Shown piece after piece: positions 36,805 to 44,233 of a stretch of DNA of 64,000 nucleotides; position 1 is the first letter of the stretch, and each line of letters begins with the position of its first letter. The translations under genes and the position numbers were made by a program. The notes beneath the pieces were generated by a model that was not told where the DNA came from, made no database searches, and was given only the letters and a program-made list of their open reading frames with translations. Location: NCBI GenBank assembly GCA_945910225.1, contig CAMDYG010000005.1, positions 1-64,000 on the forward strand, in the 5' to 3' direction. The stretch is from an uncultured Eubacterium sp. Lineage in GTDB: Bacteria > Bacillota > Clostridia > Lachnospirales > Lachnospiraceae.

Positions 36805-36833
36805 ATTGTACTTTGTTTTAAAGTATGCGTCAA
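36805..36833 (-). promoter_or_regulatory. promoter of the purEMND operon
   Basis: Minus strand: TTGACG (36833-36828), 17-base spacer, TACAAT (36810-36805). The leader to the purE ATG is about 55 bases; no purine riboswitch or PurR box was seen. Confidence 0.65.
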
Positions 36834-36854
36834 GAAAAAGCCCATATTACATAT

Positions 36855-38933
36855 TTACTGTTCCTGTAAAAATGCATCATTAAGTGCCCGTGTTCCATCC
36901 AGCACGAATCTGCCATTCTTAATTAAGTCTGTTCTTGTTCCATCCTCTGCCACAACAGTGATATTGCCAATCTCATCATAAGGAATTGTAATATCAGTAT
37001 GACAATTGTAATAAGCCTTCTCAGGTTCAGTCTTTCGAAGAAGTGAAACCTCATTATCCCTTGAGATAATCTCCTTGCCGTCAGGATTCGTTACATACAC
37101 ATCTTCTGCCCTTGAATAGCATGTGTCACCAACTGCAAAATGTGGTCCCATTTTCTCAACAATAAGAATCGGAAGCTTATACACAATATCATGCTTATTG
37201 GCAAATACATACGCTGTAGTATTGGTTCCTATAGCAAACTCTCCTAGTGGTAAAGTTTCATGGTCATATAACACATTTGCCTTGAAAAGCTCTTTATTCT
37301 TAGCTTCATCATCAAAGTTCGTGCATGTGTAATCCTTAACAAATCCATCTTCAAACCATACTGTAAGATTGTTGAACTTGATATCATTAAGATATACGCT
37401 GCTCACATTTAGCACACCTGTTGTTCCCTTAAGTACAGGTGATGTAAATACTTCTCCAAGCGGAATATTAACATCTGCCAGGCAGTTCTCAAATACAGTC
37501 TGCGTCCTATGGTCGGTTATCTTCATAATAGAAACCTTCATATCTGTGCTGTTTCCGTTAGTCCCCTTAACCTCAACATACTGCGCTGTATCAAGAACAT
37601 CAATAAGTGCCTGCTGGATAGCTTTATATTTGTTATAATCAAGAGTATTAATCTTCACAGTACCCTCGAAAATCTCCTCAAAATTTTCTCCAATCTCCGG
37701 TATCGGATAAGCAATTATTGTAAAGCTCCTCTCCTCGCCTTTGATGTACTCATTAACAATGCTTCCCGCATCATTGCTGTACTTCACAGACAGCTTCTGC
37801 TGCTTTGCATCAAGTGTTAAAGCCTCGCTCTTAATCTGAGGTTCAAATGGCACTTCTCCAAAGACCTCCATAACAGCAGGACCACCATGCACCGCTGCAA
37901 GCTCCTTGTTCTTCTCATATGCAAGCTTTAACGCTCCTGTCTTTCTCTCAACAAATTCGCCGTCCATATAAAGTGCATTGTCAAAGCGATGGTCGAAATC
38001 CATCTGTTTGTTAGGATTAGCACCATAATATCCAACCTTGATGTTAAGTCTTTTATTAATCGTATTGACCGCTGCCCTGTATATTGTAGGCTTTAGTCCA
38101 AGCTTTGCAAAATTGTTAATCTCTGCCCTGACAAGTCTCTCAAATCCCAGGCAGTATCTTATATTAACTGTTTTCTTCTTAGACAGATCCTTGCCTGTAA
38201 GCTCGAATCCGATTCTGTACCCTTCAGTAAATGTATCTGCCATCTTCTGAATTTCTTCTTCACTGAGTGAATTCAGATACTCTGCTGTCTTAATCTCATT
38301 ATCTGTGACATACTCGCCGAATCTGTACAGATATCTTTCATCTGTAAGGTCAGACTCCATAATTATCTTAGTTGCAAAATCAAGTTCAGGGTCTAACAGC
38401 TCTCTTACCCTGTACTCCATAAGGTCATCACTGTAATCACTAACATACCAGTATACAGACTCTTTCATCTGCTTATAATCTGGCCTTCCACAGTCTTCCT
38501 CAGTCGATGCACACATGCAGTACACTTCAACAAAAAGCTCCATAAGTGCTGTCATCTCTGCCATTCTGCCTTCATATGCATACACAATCATTCCTCTTAT
38601 CTCAACGTAAAGGAATGACAAAAGCCTTCCCTCTGATAGCCCTAACTTTGAAGCTGCATATGCCGGATTAGCGTAGCTTGTCTCGTAAGCCTTTCCAATT
38701 ACATCTTCATACAGACCTGTATTCAGATTCTTATATTCTTCAAGTGAATAATCTTTATACTCATCTGCTTTTAAATCAGCCGCAAGCTTATCCATCTTAA
38801 GAATAAATGCGGCGACGCATTTGAAATAATCTGCATAACCATCGGTCTTAAGCTCCGGTGCCTCTGCTATCTCTTTAATTCTTTCTATTGCAAGCCCGAA
38901 ACGTTCCTCTACATTATCATTAAACAATTCCAA
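36855..38933 (-). CDS. M29 family aminopeptidase
   Basis: A 692-residue metallo-aminopeptidase of the M29 (thermophilic aminopeptidase) family. The C-terminal half carries the metal site: Glu in NIPLGEVFTSP, Glu in LPLGEFAIGTN, His in MGPHFAVGDTCY and His/Asp in NCHTDITIPY. Known M29 enzymes have about 410 residues. Here about 280 extra N-terminal residues, helical and acidic, precede that core; similar long forms occur in Lachnospiraceae. It is cytosolic, releasing N-terminal residues from peptides. It lies 22 bases after a small membrane protein gene. Confidence 0.88.
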   Translation of the reverse strand: MELFNDNVEERFGLAIERIKEIAEAPELKTDGYADYFKCVAAFILKMDKLAADLKADEYKDYSLEEYKNLNTGLYEDVIGKAYETSYANPAYAASKLGLSEGRLLSFLYVEIRGMIVYAYEGRMAEMTALMELFVEVYCMCASTEEDCGRPDYKQMKESVYWYVSDYSDDLMEYRVRELLDPELDFATKIIMESDLTDERYLYRFGEYVTDNEIKTAEYLNSLSEEEIQKMADTFTEGYRIGFELTGKDLSKKKTVNIRYCLGFERLVRAEINNFAKLGLKPTIYRAAVNTINKRLNIKVGYYGANPNKQMDFDHRFDNALYMDGEFVERKTGALKLAYEKNKELAAVHGGPAVMEVFGEVPFEPQIKSEALTLDAKQQKLSVKYSNDAGSIVNEYIKGEERSFTIIAYPIPEIGENFEEIFEGTVKINTLDYNKYKAIQQALIDVLDTAQYVEVKGTNGNSTDMKVSIMKITDHRTQTVFENCLADVNIPLGEVFTSPVLKGTTGVLNVSSVYLNDIKFNNLTVWFEDGFVKDYTCTNFDDEAKNKELFKANVLYDHETLPLGEFAIGTNTTAYVFANKHDIVYKLPILIVEKMGPHFAVGDTCYSRAEDVYVTNPDGKEIISRDNEVSLLRKTEPEKAYYNCHTDITIPYDEIGNITVVAEDGTRTDLIKNGRFVLDGTRALNDAFLQEQ

Positions 38934-38955
38934 TCTCCTTCTGCCAATTATTAAG

Positions 38956-39270
38956 TTATATGCCCATCAGAAATACAGCAATCATAAACACTGCTATTAT
39001 TCCACACAGCATTGAACCTAATCTTGACAAACCATAAAACTTATTATCTTCCTTGAAACTAAGCAAACCAATTACTGTTCCAATTACTGCAAGTATCAGA
39101 CTCAGCAAGCCAAGGCTTCCAACTCTCAACCCTCCAGCTCCTGCTTCCTTAAAAGACAGATACACTCCATAACCAAAAGAAAGCAATGACAGTATTCCCA
39201 TTGATGTAGATATCAAACCACCAAGAGTCTGACTTTTATCTGAGAACTTATATTTATTAAAAAGTTTCAT
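38956..39270 (-). CDS. small membrane protein, DUF6142-like, 104 aa
   Basis: A 104-residue protein with three predicted membrane helices (about 17-40, 47-70 and 80-103) and a short basic N-terminus. GLLSFKEDNKFYGLSRLGSMLCG is the most characteristic part and recalls the DUF6142 family of Clostridia, named here from memory. The function is unknown. It is four bases after the VanZ-like gene on the same strand and likely cotranscribed with it. Confidence 0.75.
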   Translation of the reverse strand: MKLFNKYKFSDKSQTLGGLISTSMGILSLLSFGYGVYLSFKEAGAGGLRVGSLGLLSLILAVIGTVIGLLSFKEDNKFYGLSRLGSMLCGIIAVFMIAVFLMGI

Positions 39271-39274
39271 ACTT

Positions 39275-39742
39275 TCACCTGTCCTTATTAAACATTTTAA
39301 CTATTCCGTATACTGCCACATATACCACATACCCGCACAATGCGCCCAATACATTAAGCACAAGATCATCAACGTCAAAGCATCCAACCTTGCATAAAAG
39401 CTGTACTGTTTCTATTGTAAGCGAAAGTGCGAATCCATATGCAAATGTAGCTAATACATTAATTCTGCCATTAGAAAGCCACGGCAGGAATATTCCAAAT
39501 GGTATGAATGCCAGTACATTCCCAATGATATTAAGAAATGCTATCCAGCCAAGTGTATCAAAATCTCCAAGATAACGCCAATAGCGCCTGATTTCCCTGA
39601 ACAATGTAAGATTATACTTATATCCACTGGCAGCCTCTGCCCTTCCCATTCCTTCTGCGAAAAAGACCACATAAAAGAGCAGCAGCATATATATAACAAA
39701 AAGTGCCCATTTTATAAGCTTTATATAATGTTTCTTTTTCAT
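39275..39742 (-). CDS. VanZ family protein
   Basis: A 155-residue membrane protein with four predicted helices and the VanZ signature: NIIGNVLAFIPFGIFLP, then SLTIETVQLL and DVDDLVLNVLGALCGY. VanZ gives low-level teicoplanin resistance in enterococci, but most homologues are of unknown function. A hairpin of CTGCC/GGCAG arms sits immediately upstream of the start codon, and no clear ribosome site is present, so translation may be weak or regulated. Confidence 0.88.
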   Translation of the reverse strand: MKKKHYIKLIKWALFVIYMLLLFYVVFFAEGMGRAEAASGYKYNLTLFREIRRYWRYLGDFDTLGWIAFLNIIGNVLAFIPFGIFLPWLSNGRINVLATFAYGFALSLTIETVQLLCKVGCFDVDDLVLNVLGALCGYVVYVAVYGIVKMFNKDR

Positions 39743-39792
39743 AATAAATCTGCCCGGCAGGCATAATTAACCCACCAGGCAGTTCCCCTTCA

Positions 39793-39945
39793 CTAGAATA
39801 AGCTATCTGATCTGTGCGCAAGAAGTCTTGCACCATTAATGATCATAACTACACCTGCACCGATACCAAAGAGTATTATCAGGATACCAAATACAAGATT
39901 AGAAGCTCCTACTGACTTTAATTTCTTATAAAGATTCTCTTCCAT
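39793..39945 (-). CDS. small single-helix membrane protein, 50 aa
   Basis: A 50-residue frame with an excellent ribosome site (GGAGGG eight bases before ATG). It has a charged N-terminus, one hydrophobic segment (about 18-37) and a basic-polar C-terminus. I recognise no family. It sits 26 bases after pyrE and 50 before the VanZ-like gene on the same strand, so it is probably part of that transcript. Confidence 0.6.
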   Translation of the reverse strand: MEENLYKKLKSVGASNLVFGILIILFGIGAGVVMIINGARLLAHRSDSLF

Positions 39946-39971
39946 AATTAACCCTCCATCATCATCAGTTA

Positions 39972-40658
39972 TTATGCGTTCTTAACACCATATTCTGCAT
40001 AATATTTGTCAATTGCAGCCTTAAGTGTATCATCAATAACTACCTTGCCCTCGCACTCTTTATTATAAAGGTGCTCTACAACATCTGCCATAGAAACAAT
40101 TGCGCTTGTTGGAAAACCATATCTTTCCTTAATCTCCTCAAGTGCGCTCACCTTTCCGCCAAGTCCTACTTCCATACGATTAAGTGAAACCATAAGTCCT
40201 ACGATAGTAACATCTGCTGCCCCTCTTACCTTAGGAACTGTCTCTTCCATTGACTTACCAGATGTTGTTACATCTTCTATCATAATGACTCTGTCGCCAT
40301 CTTTTAACTTGCTTCCAAGGAATCCTCCTTTATCAGCACCATGGTCTTTCTCTTCCTTACGATCTGAGCAGTATCTTACTTCCTTTCCATAAAGCTTTGC
40401 ATAAGCAACTGCTGTAACTACACTAATTGGAATTCCCTTATATGCTGGTCCGAACAGTACATCAAAATCATCACCATATGTTTCATGAATAGCCTTTGCA
40501 TAATACTCACCAAGTCTTGCAAGCTGTGTTCCTGTAACATACGCACCTGCGTTCATGAAGAAAGGCGACTTTCTTCCACTCTTTAAAGTAAAATCTCCAA
40601 ACTTTAACACATCACTCTCTACCATGAAATCTATAAATTCCTGCTTATACTGCTCCAT
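39972..40658 (-). CDS. pyrE: orotate phosphoribosyltransferase
   Basis: OPRTase, converting orotate and PRPP to OMP; 228 residues. The FTLKSGRKSPFF motif, FGPAYKGIP and the PRPP loop VIMIEDVTTSGKS are clear. The frame extends 11 codons upstream, but AAGGAGG lies seven bases before the ATG at 40658, giving the normal MEQYKQEF start. It is separated from pyrCFKD by about 6 kb. Its promoter gives a leader of about 100 bases without an evident PyrR-type attenuator. Confidence 0.96.
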   Translation of the reverse strand: MEQYKQEFIDFMVESDVLKFGDFTLKSGRKSPFFMNAGAYVTGTQLARLGEYYAKAIHETYGDDFDVLFGPAYKGIPISVVTAVAYAKLYGKEVRYCSDRKEEKDHGADKGGFLGSKLKDGDRVIMIEDVTTSGKSMEETVPKVRGAADVTIVGLMVSLNRMEVGLGGKVSALEEIKERYGFPTSAIVSMADVVEHLYNKECEGKVVIDDTLKAAIDKYYAEYGVKNA

Positions 40659-40768
40659 TGTATCCTCCTTATTCAGCCCCGCTATCCGCATCTGTATATA
40701 TACGTGTCATTGCTCTTTTTCTCTGCTCACTGTCTGGCGGCGCTGCTTCATATTCAATATTGTTTTTT

Positions 40769-40797
40769 ATTCTATCATAAATGTTTTCTCGTTTCAA
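40769..40797 (-). promoter_or_regulatory. promoter of pyrE
   Basis: Minus strand: TTGAAA (40797-40792), 17-base spacer, TAGAAT (40774-40769), each one mismatch from consensus. It is back-to-back with a plus-strand promoter at 40805-40832. Confidence 0.65.
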
Positions 40798-40804
40798 TGC
40801 GTCT

Positions 40805-40832
40805 TTGGCACATTAAAACCACATATTAAAAT
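40805..40832 (+). promoter_or_regulatory. plus-strand promoter of a candidate small RNA
   Basis: TTGGCA (40805-40810), 16-base spacer, TAAAAT (40827-40832), each one mismatch from consensus. No plus-strand protein gene follows for more than 3 kb, but an intrinsic terminator lies about 170 bases downstream. Confidence 0.5.
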
Positions 40833-40838
40833 CTGCAT

Positions 40839-41011
40839 ATCAACATTCTATGTATGCCTTTTCCTGATTATCCGGTCGTCAGAAATTCATAAAGCCTACT
40901 AACCATTGTCAAGCTCATGATTTAGTATGTTGTTTCAGACCTACCAGTTCCACTCTCCCCTCCAGTTCACCTACTAATCTGTTAAAATGTTTCTCCTTAG
41001 TAGGTCTTTTT
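40839..41011 (+). ncRNA. candidate small RNA of about 170 nt
   Basis: A predicted plus-strand transcript between a consensus-like promoter and an intrinsic terminator, with no good reading frame. It contains CTCTCCCCTCC (40953-40963) and TTTCTCCTT (40990-40998), both complementary to ribosome binding sites, as in C-rich trans-acting sRNAs of Firmicutes. Two pairings compete for the 3' end: ACCTACTAA with TTAGTAGGT, or AGACCTAC (40937-40944) with GTAGGTCT (41000-41007). A further TACTAA/TTAGTA pair lies at 40897-40927. I recognise no known RNA family. Confidence 0.45.
40969..41011 (+). terminator. intrinsic terminator of the candidate small RNA
   Basis: A 9-bp perfect stem, ACCTACTAA (40969-40977) with TTAGTAGGT (40997-41005), followed by CTTTTT. 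It is oriented for plus-strand transcription. The remaining stretch 41012-41248 shows nothing I can identify. Confidence 0.7.
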
Positions 41012-41248
41012 ACTGTCAATTATCTTGAATATGTGCCAAAATAACATACCAAATTTACATTGAAAACTGAATTAATAGGTTTCCACACCTTTTATCAAAA
41101 CTTTATGTATATCTCTCCCCAATCGTTTGGAAAACAAAAGTTACACCTTCAAACTTAAAAACACGATTTTTATATTTCTAATCACATATGAGATATTCCA
41201 GCACATAATCGCTTCTTTCATTTTCTTTTAAATCTCGATTAACAAAGC

Positions 41249-41749
41249 TCAAAATTCTTCCACTATCATCTCATCATCTATAAAAATCCTATTTTTTATA
41301 ATTCTGAACCAAGCAGCAGAACTATGTATATATTTTGAAAGCATCTTACATATTTCATTTTTATATCCACAGTTTCTTAAAAAGCTTAAATCAATTGTGT
41401 TATATTGTTTCATTTTTTCTGTATTTATATTAAACCCCGGATCATTATTGGGATATTCATCCTTTTCCATCCAATTTTCATCAGGTATCTCTATATTCAT
41501 ATATTTATCACCATATATGAATATATATCTTTCTTTTCCAATATCTGATGAACTCGTTTCTTCTATTTGTTGCCTAAGACAAAGTGTATCTGCTAAATTA
41601 TTCCATAACAAAAGATGCTCATCCTTACTTTTAACAACTCTACCTGTCGGAATCTTTAAATACCCTGTACGCTGATATGTATCAACAATATTCATATCTG
41701 CTATTTCTTTTTTTCTTTCTTCTGAAATATAATCATATATATAATTCAT
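41249..41749 (-). CDS. hypothetical protein, 166 aa
   Basis: A soluble 166-residue protein, unrecognised. It begins MNYIYDYISEERKKEIADMN and contains TYQRTGYLKIPTGRVV, an acidic central loop and a final strand region ending FIDDEMIVEEF. The frame runs 11 codons further upstream, but a GGGG site precedes the ATG at 41749. The base composition is more AT-rich than its metabolic neighbours, and it lies beside an SMI1/KNR4 gene, so it could be another immunity-type or accessory gene. That is an inference from context. Confidence 0.6.
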   Translation of the reverse strand: MNYIYDYISEERKKEIADMNIVDTYQRTGYLKIPTGRVVKSKDEHLLLWNNLADTLCLRQQIEETSSSDIGKERYIFIYGDKYMNIEIPDENWMEKDEYPNNDPGFNINTEKMKQYNTIDLSFLRNCGYKNEICKMLSKYIHSSAAWFRIIKNRIFIDDEMIVEEF

Positions 41750-41788
41750 AATTTTACCCCGCATCTCTTTATTAAAGCACATTAATAA

Positions 41789-41884
41789 TTAATGCCATAT
41801 CAACGCTACAGCTAATGAAGCAGCTATTATTGCTGTCATACATTTTTTCTCTTTATACCAAACCCATGATATGTTAATCATCAT
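41789..41884 (-). CDS. possible 31-residue membrane peptide
   Basis: A short frame starting MMINISW with a hydrophobic C-terminal helix (about 15-30). The ribosome site is weak (GAAATGG). It lies between the SMI1-type gene and the 166-residue gene on the same strand. It may be a chance frame; no family is recognised. Confidence 0.25.
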   Translation of the reverse strand: MMINISWVWYKEKKCMTAIIAASLAVALIWH

Positions 41885-41905
41885 GTTCCATTTCTGCTTT
41901 TTCTT

Positions 41906-42403
41906 TTATTCTTCTTCACAAAATTTCATAAATAATTCCATAGCTTCCTTAGACATTCCACCCCATGCACTGTTTCTCTCAAATATCTGGTCAATAACCT
42001 GAGAAAAATCATTTGTTCTATATGTAATATCACCTTCATAATATCCCATGAATTCGCCATTATCATTGGAGAAGCATACTACTTCTCCATCTCCTGACAT
42101 TTCTCCTATAACCGTCAGATTATCTGGCATAAAATTATGATGGAAATCATCTGTTCCCCAAAACATTGCACTCGATCCATCAATCAGACATTTTTCTGTA
42201 AATCTAAGCCATTCCTTATATGTCTCTGGAATCTTTACGCCATTTGCCTCCTCCCATTTATTTAATTTATCTTCATCTATTGGTTCATTAAAATATGTTT
42301 TTCCAAGCTCATCATCATTGTCCCGCTTGTCACACCACTCATATAATTCTTCAATCTTGCTCTTTAAACTGTTATTTTCTGGTATCCCTATCTTTGTATA
42401 CAT
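41906..42403 (-). CDS. SMI1/KNR4 (SUKH) family protein
   Basis: A 165-residue SUKH-superfamily protein. The core pattern LNKWEEANGVKIPETYKEWLRF (residues about 46-67) is the family's opening helix, followed by a beta-rich part with VVCFSNDNGEFMGYY and a final helix pair. SUKH proteins are common immunity proteins against polymorphic or contact-dependent toxins. No toxin gene is visible nearby, so this looks like an orphan immunity gene. Its leader is a c-di-GMP-I riboswitch with its own promoter and terminator, an unusual control for this family. The start has AGAGGAT ahead of ATG. Confidence 0.85.
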   Translation of the reverse strand: MYTKIGIPENNSLKSKIEELYEWCDKRDNDDELGKTYFNEPIDEDKLNKWEEANGVKIPETYKEWLRFTEKCLIDGSSAMFWGTDDFHHNFMPDNLTVIGEMSGDGEVVCFSNDNGEFMGYYEGDITYRTNDFSQVIDQIFERNSAWGGMSKEAMELFMKFCEEE

Positions 42404-42432
42404 ATTTATTATCCTCTCTTTCCTCCAAAAAC

Positions 42433-42471
42433 AAAAAAGCAGACAACATCACATTCCGTGACATCATCTGC
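42433..42471 (-). terminator. terminator of the riboswitch expression platform
   Basis: On the minus strand GCAGATGATGTCAC pairs over 14 positions (five G-U) with GTGATGTTGTCTGC around GGAAT, followed by six T. It lies directly between the aptamer and the SMI1 ribosome site, so it can switch off that gene. Confidence 0.85.
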
Positions 42472-42486
42472 AACTCAACTATCTTA

Positions 42487-42585
42487 TATCTTCAATATAT
42501 CCAATACTCCCCAGACCACTGAATCAACTTAGACTTGTAGCTTTGTGTCCCTGCATTTCTGCAGGTTTACCCCTCTTTTGTTTTG
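42487..42585 (-). ncRNA. c-di-GMP-I (GEMM) riboswitch aptamer
   Basis: On the minus strand the leader has the GEMM-I order: GGGGTAAACC, a CCTGCA-GAAA-TGCAGG hairpin with a GNRA tetraloop (42550-42565), then GGGACACAAAGC, TACAAGTCTAAG, and a second hairpin with AUUCAGU/AUUGGAU arms. GGGnAAACC-GAAA-GGGACnCAAAGC-CTAAG is the diagnostic string of the class that binds cyclic di-GMP; GEMM-Ib members bind cGAMP, which I cannot exclude. A promoter lies just upstream and a terminator just downstream, so it is a complete transcriptional switch for the SMI1 gene. Confidence 0.85.
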
Positions 42586-42602
42586 AAATCTACTCATTTG
42601 TT

Positions 42603-42631
42603 ATTTTATCATGGATATCAGGGAATTTCAA
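42603..42631 (-). promoter_or_regulatory. promoter of the riboswitch-SMI1 unit
   Basis: Minus strand: TTGAAA (42631-42626), 17-base spacer, TAAAAT (42608-42603). Transcription would start about 10 bases before the aptamer. Confidence 0.65.
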
Positions 42632-42642
42632 TCGTACAAGTA

Positions 42643-43917
42643 TCAATTTCTTAACGCTGTAATCGGCACAACAAATACTCCATCAGGTCTTTGATATGCA
42701 GCATTAGATAATCCACATATAACACATAACGAATCTGGCGCAATTCCTCCACTTGCTTTAATTTCATTTTTTATTTTTATAAGATTCTCTGCCGCCATAT
42801 CTATTTGGTTTGCACCCAATTTGATTTCGAATCCACACCATTTTCCATCAGGCATTGCTATAACTGCATCCATTTCATTGTTATTATAATCCTGATAATG
42901 ATACAATTCTGCATCAAATGACTCAGCATATATTTTCAAATCTCTTTCACACAATGCTTCGAATAAGAATCCCAATGTATTTAAATCATTCAGTAACATT
43001 TCAGGTGTCGCATTTAACAATGCGGCTGCTAATGATGGGTCTGACAAATGTCTCTTTTCTGCCTGCTTAATACGGATTGATGATCTAAGCTTAGCCTCAA
43101 AAGGTTTCTGATTGTCTGTGAGGAAAAGTCTTTGGAAAACATCTAGATAAGCAGAAACTGTTTCCACATCAATATCTTCATCATCTATTTCCTTAATGTC
43201 ATTTTTTAATTTCTTATTTGTTACAGTTGTTGCCTCATTTCTTGCAAGCGAACGAAGAAGCAGCTCCATTTTATGCTTATCTCTTTTTACATTATCAATT
43301 CTATAAACATCATCGTCTAATACAGCCCTGATGTACTGTATAGGAAGATATGCCGCCTGTTTTAATGTTGTCTCCTGATTAGCAGGCCAGCCTCCTCTTA
43401 TAATGAAATCAATAAGTTTTCTCAAGTCAACCTCACCTGATATTTTAGGTTCTATTCTACCCTCACATATATCTTTTAAAGAAATATCTCCACTGGAATT
43501 TCCACTTTCAAATAATGACATTGGTCTCATTCTCAATTTTGCAATTCTTCCAGCTCCGCTATGCAATATTCCTTTATGATTTGGTGTCGCAGAGCCTGTC
43601 AATATAAACTGCCCTTTATTACCGCTTTGGTCAACCTTATACCTGACAGCATCCCATAACTGAGGAACTTCCTGCCATTCATCAATTAATCTTGGAGTCT
43701 CTCCCTCCAAAACCAGCGATGGACTCATCTGCGCCAATTGTCTATTCTGGAAATTACCATCTGGATTGCCAAGCATAATTTCACTTTTACAATGATATGA
43801 TGATGTCCAGGTTTTTCCACACCACTTCGGTCCCTCCACACATACTGCACCAAATGCCTCTAAATAACTATCAATTATATTGTCAATCAGTCTTGGTCTG
43901 TAATCCTCTCTTTCCAT
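42643..43917 (-). CDS. ATP-binding protein with DUF4143 domain
   Basis: A 424-residue member of the AAA_14/DUF4143 family. The N-terminal ATPase has Walker A GPKWCGKTWT (29-38) and a Walker B-like RLIDEWQ. The C-terminal DUF4143 has the nuclease-like AVIAMPDGKWCGFEIKLG segment (D...ExK). Such proteins are widespread, often in many copies, in anaerobes; their role is unknown, and a defence or toxin-antitoxin-like function has been suggested. It is monocistronic here, divergent from the DXS-like gene and followed by the riboswitch promoter. Confidence 0.88.
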   Translation of the reverse strand: MEREDYRPRLIDNIIDSYLEAFGAVCVEGPKWCGKTWTSSYHCKSEIMLGNPDGNFQNRQLAQMSPSLVLEGETPRLIDEWQEVPQLWDAVRYKVDQSGNKGQFILTGSATPNHKGILHSGAGRIAKLRMRPMSLFESGNSSGDISLKDICEGRIEPKISGEVDLRKLIDFIIRGGWPANQETTLKQAAYLPIQYIRAVLDDDVYRIDNVKRDKHKMELLLRSLARNEATTVTNKKLKNDIKEIDDEDIDVETVSAYLDVFQRLFLTDNQKPFEAKLRSSIRIKQAEKRHLSDPSLAAALLNATPEMLLNDLNTLGFLFEALCERDLKIYAESFDAELYHYQDYNNNEMDAVIAMPDGKWCGFEIKLGANQIDMAAENLIKIKNEIKASGGIAPDSLCVICGLSNAAYQRPDGVFVVPITALRN

Positions 43918-44002
43918 ATTCTCTCCATTCTATTCTTATATATCATTAATATTATTGATTTAAGCTTAACCTATATACATATTTATATTCATCATTATAA
44001 TT

Positions 44003-44117
44003 CAATACGATTAATTTTTCAATTTAAATCCGACAGATTTTTGATTTCCAATCCGATTGTTTTTGCATTTTCAATCCGATAGATTTTTAAATTTCAACCC
44101 GATTGTTTTTGCATCAT
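44003..44117. repeat. five tandem 23-bp repeats
   Basis: Five head-to-tail 23-base units (starts 44003, 44026, 44049, 44072, 44095), consensus CAATCCGATnG-TTTTT followed by an AT tail. Units 2 and 4 (GACAGA/GATAGA) resemble each other, as do 3 and 5 (GATTGTTTTTGCAT), giving a 46-base higher order. They lie in the 316-base gap between the divergent DUF4143 and DXS-like genes; the rest of that gap holds only the palindrome at 44165-44184. Confidence 0.85.
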
Positions 44118-44164
44118 CATTTCCTTATAGCAAATAGTATAAAACTCCCAACACATTCCTCTTG

Positions 44165-44184
44165 ACCTAAACCTGACTTTAGGT
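44165..44184. promoter_or_regulatory. palindrome ACCTAAA-N6-TTTAGGT before the DXS-like gene
   Basis: Perfect seven-base arms with a six-base spacer, 49 bases before the start codon. TATGATATAAAAT follows directly as the likely -10 region, so a bound protein would cover the -35 area. It is probably an operator of an unidentified regulator. Confidence 0.5.
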
Positions 44185-44233
44185 GCTATGATATAAAATG
44201 TATTAAAATATAAGATAAGGAGTATCAGAAAAC

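Noticed and set aside
40660-40768. PyrR-type attenuator in the pyrE leader
   Set aside because: No PyrR-binding loop or terminator/antiterminator pair was found in the roughly 100-base leader.
40555-40902. A 115-codon plus-strand frame at the start of pyrE
   Set aside because: It runs antisense to pyrE and through its promoter, has no ribosome site and codes for low-complexity hydrophobic sequence.
40909-40947. A 12-codon minus-strand leader-peptide-like frame with GGAGGGGAG before GTG
   Set aside because: The G-rich stretch is better explained as the complement of the C-rich part of the candidate sRNA, and the pyrE promoter lies downstream of it.
44003-44117. The 23-bp repeats as a CRISPR array
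   Set aside because: Units are directly adjacent with no unique spacers, and no cas genes are nearby.
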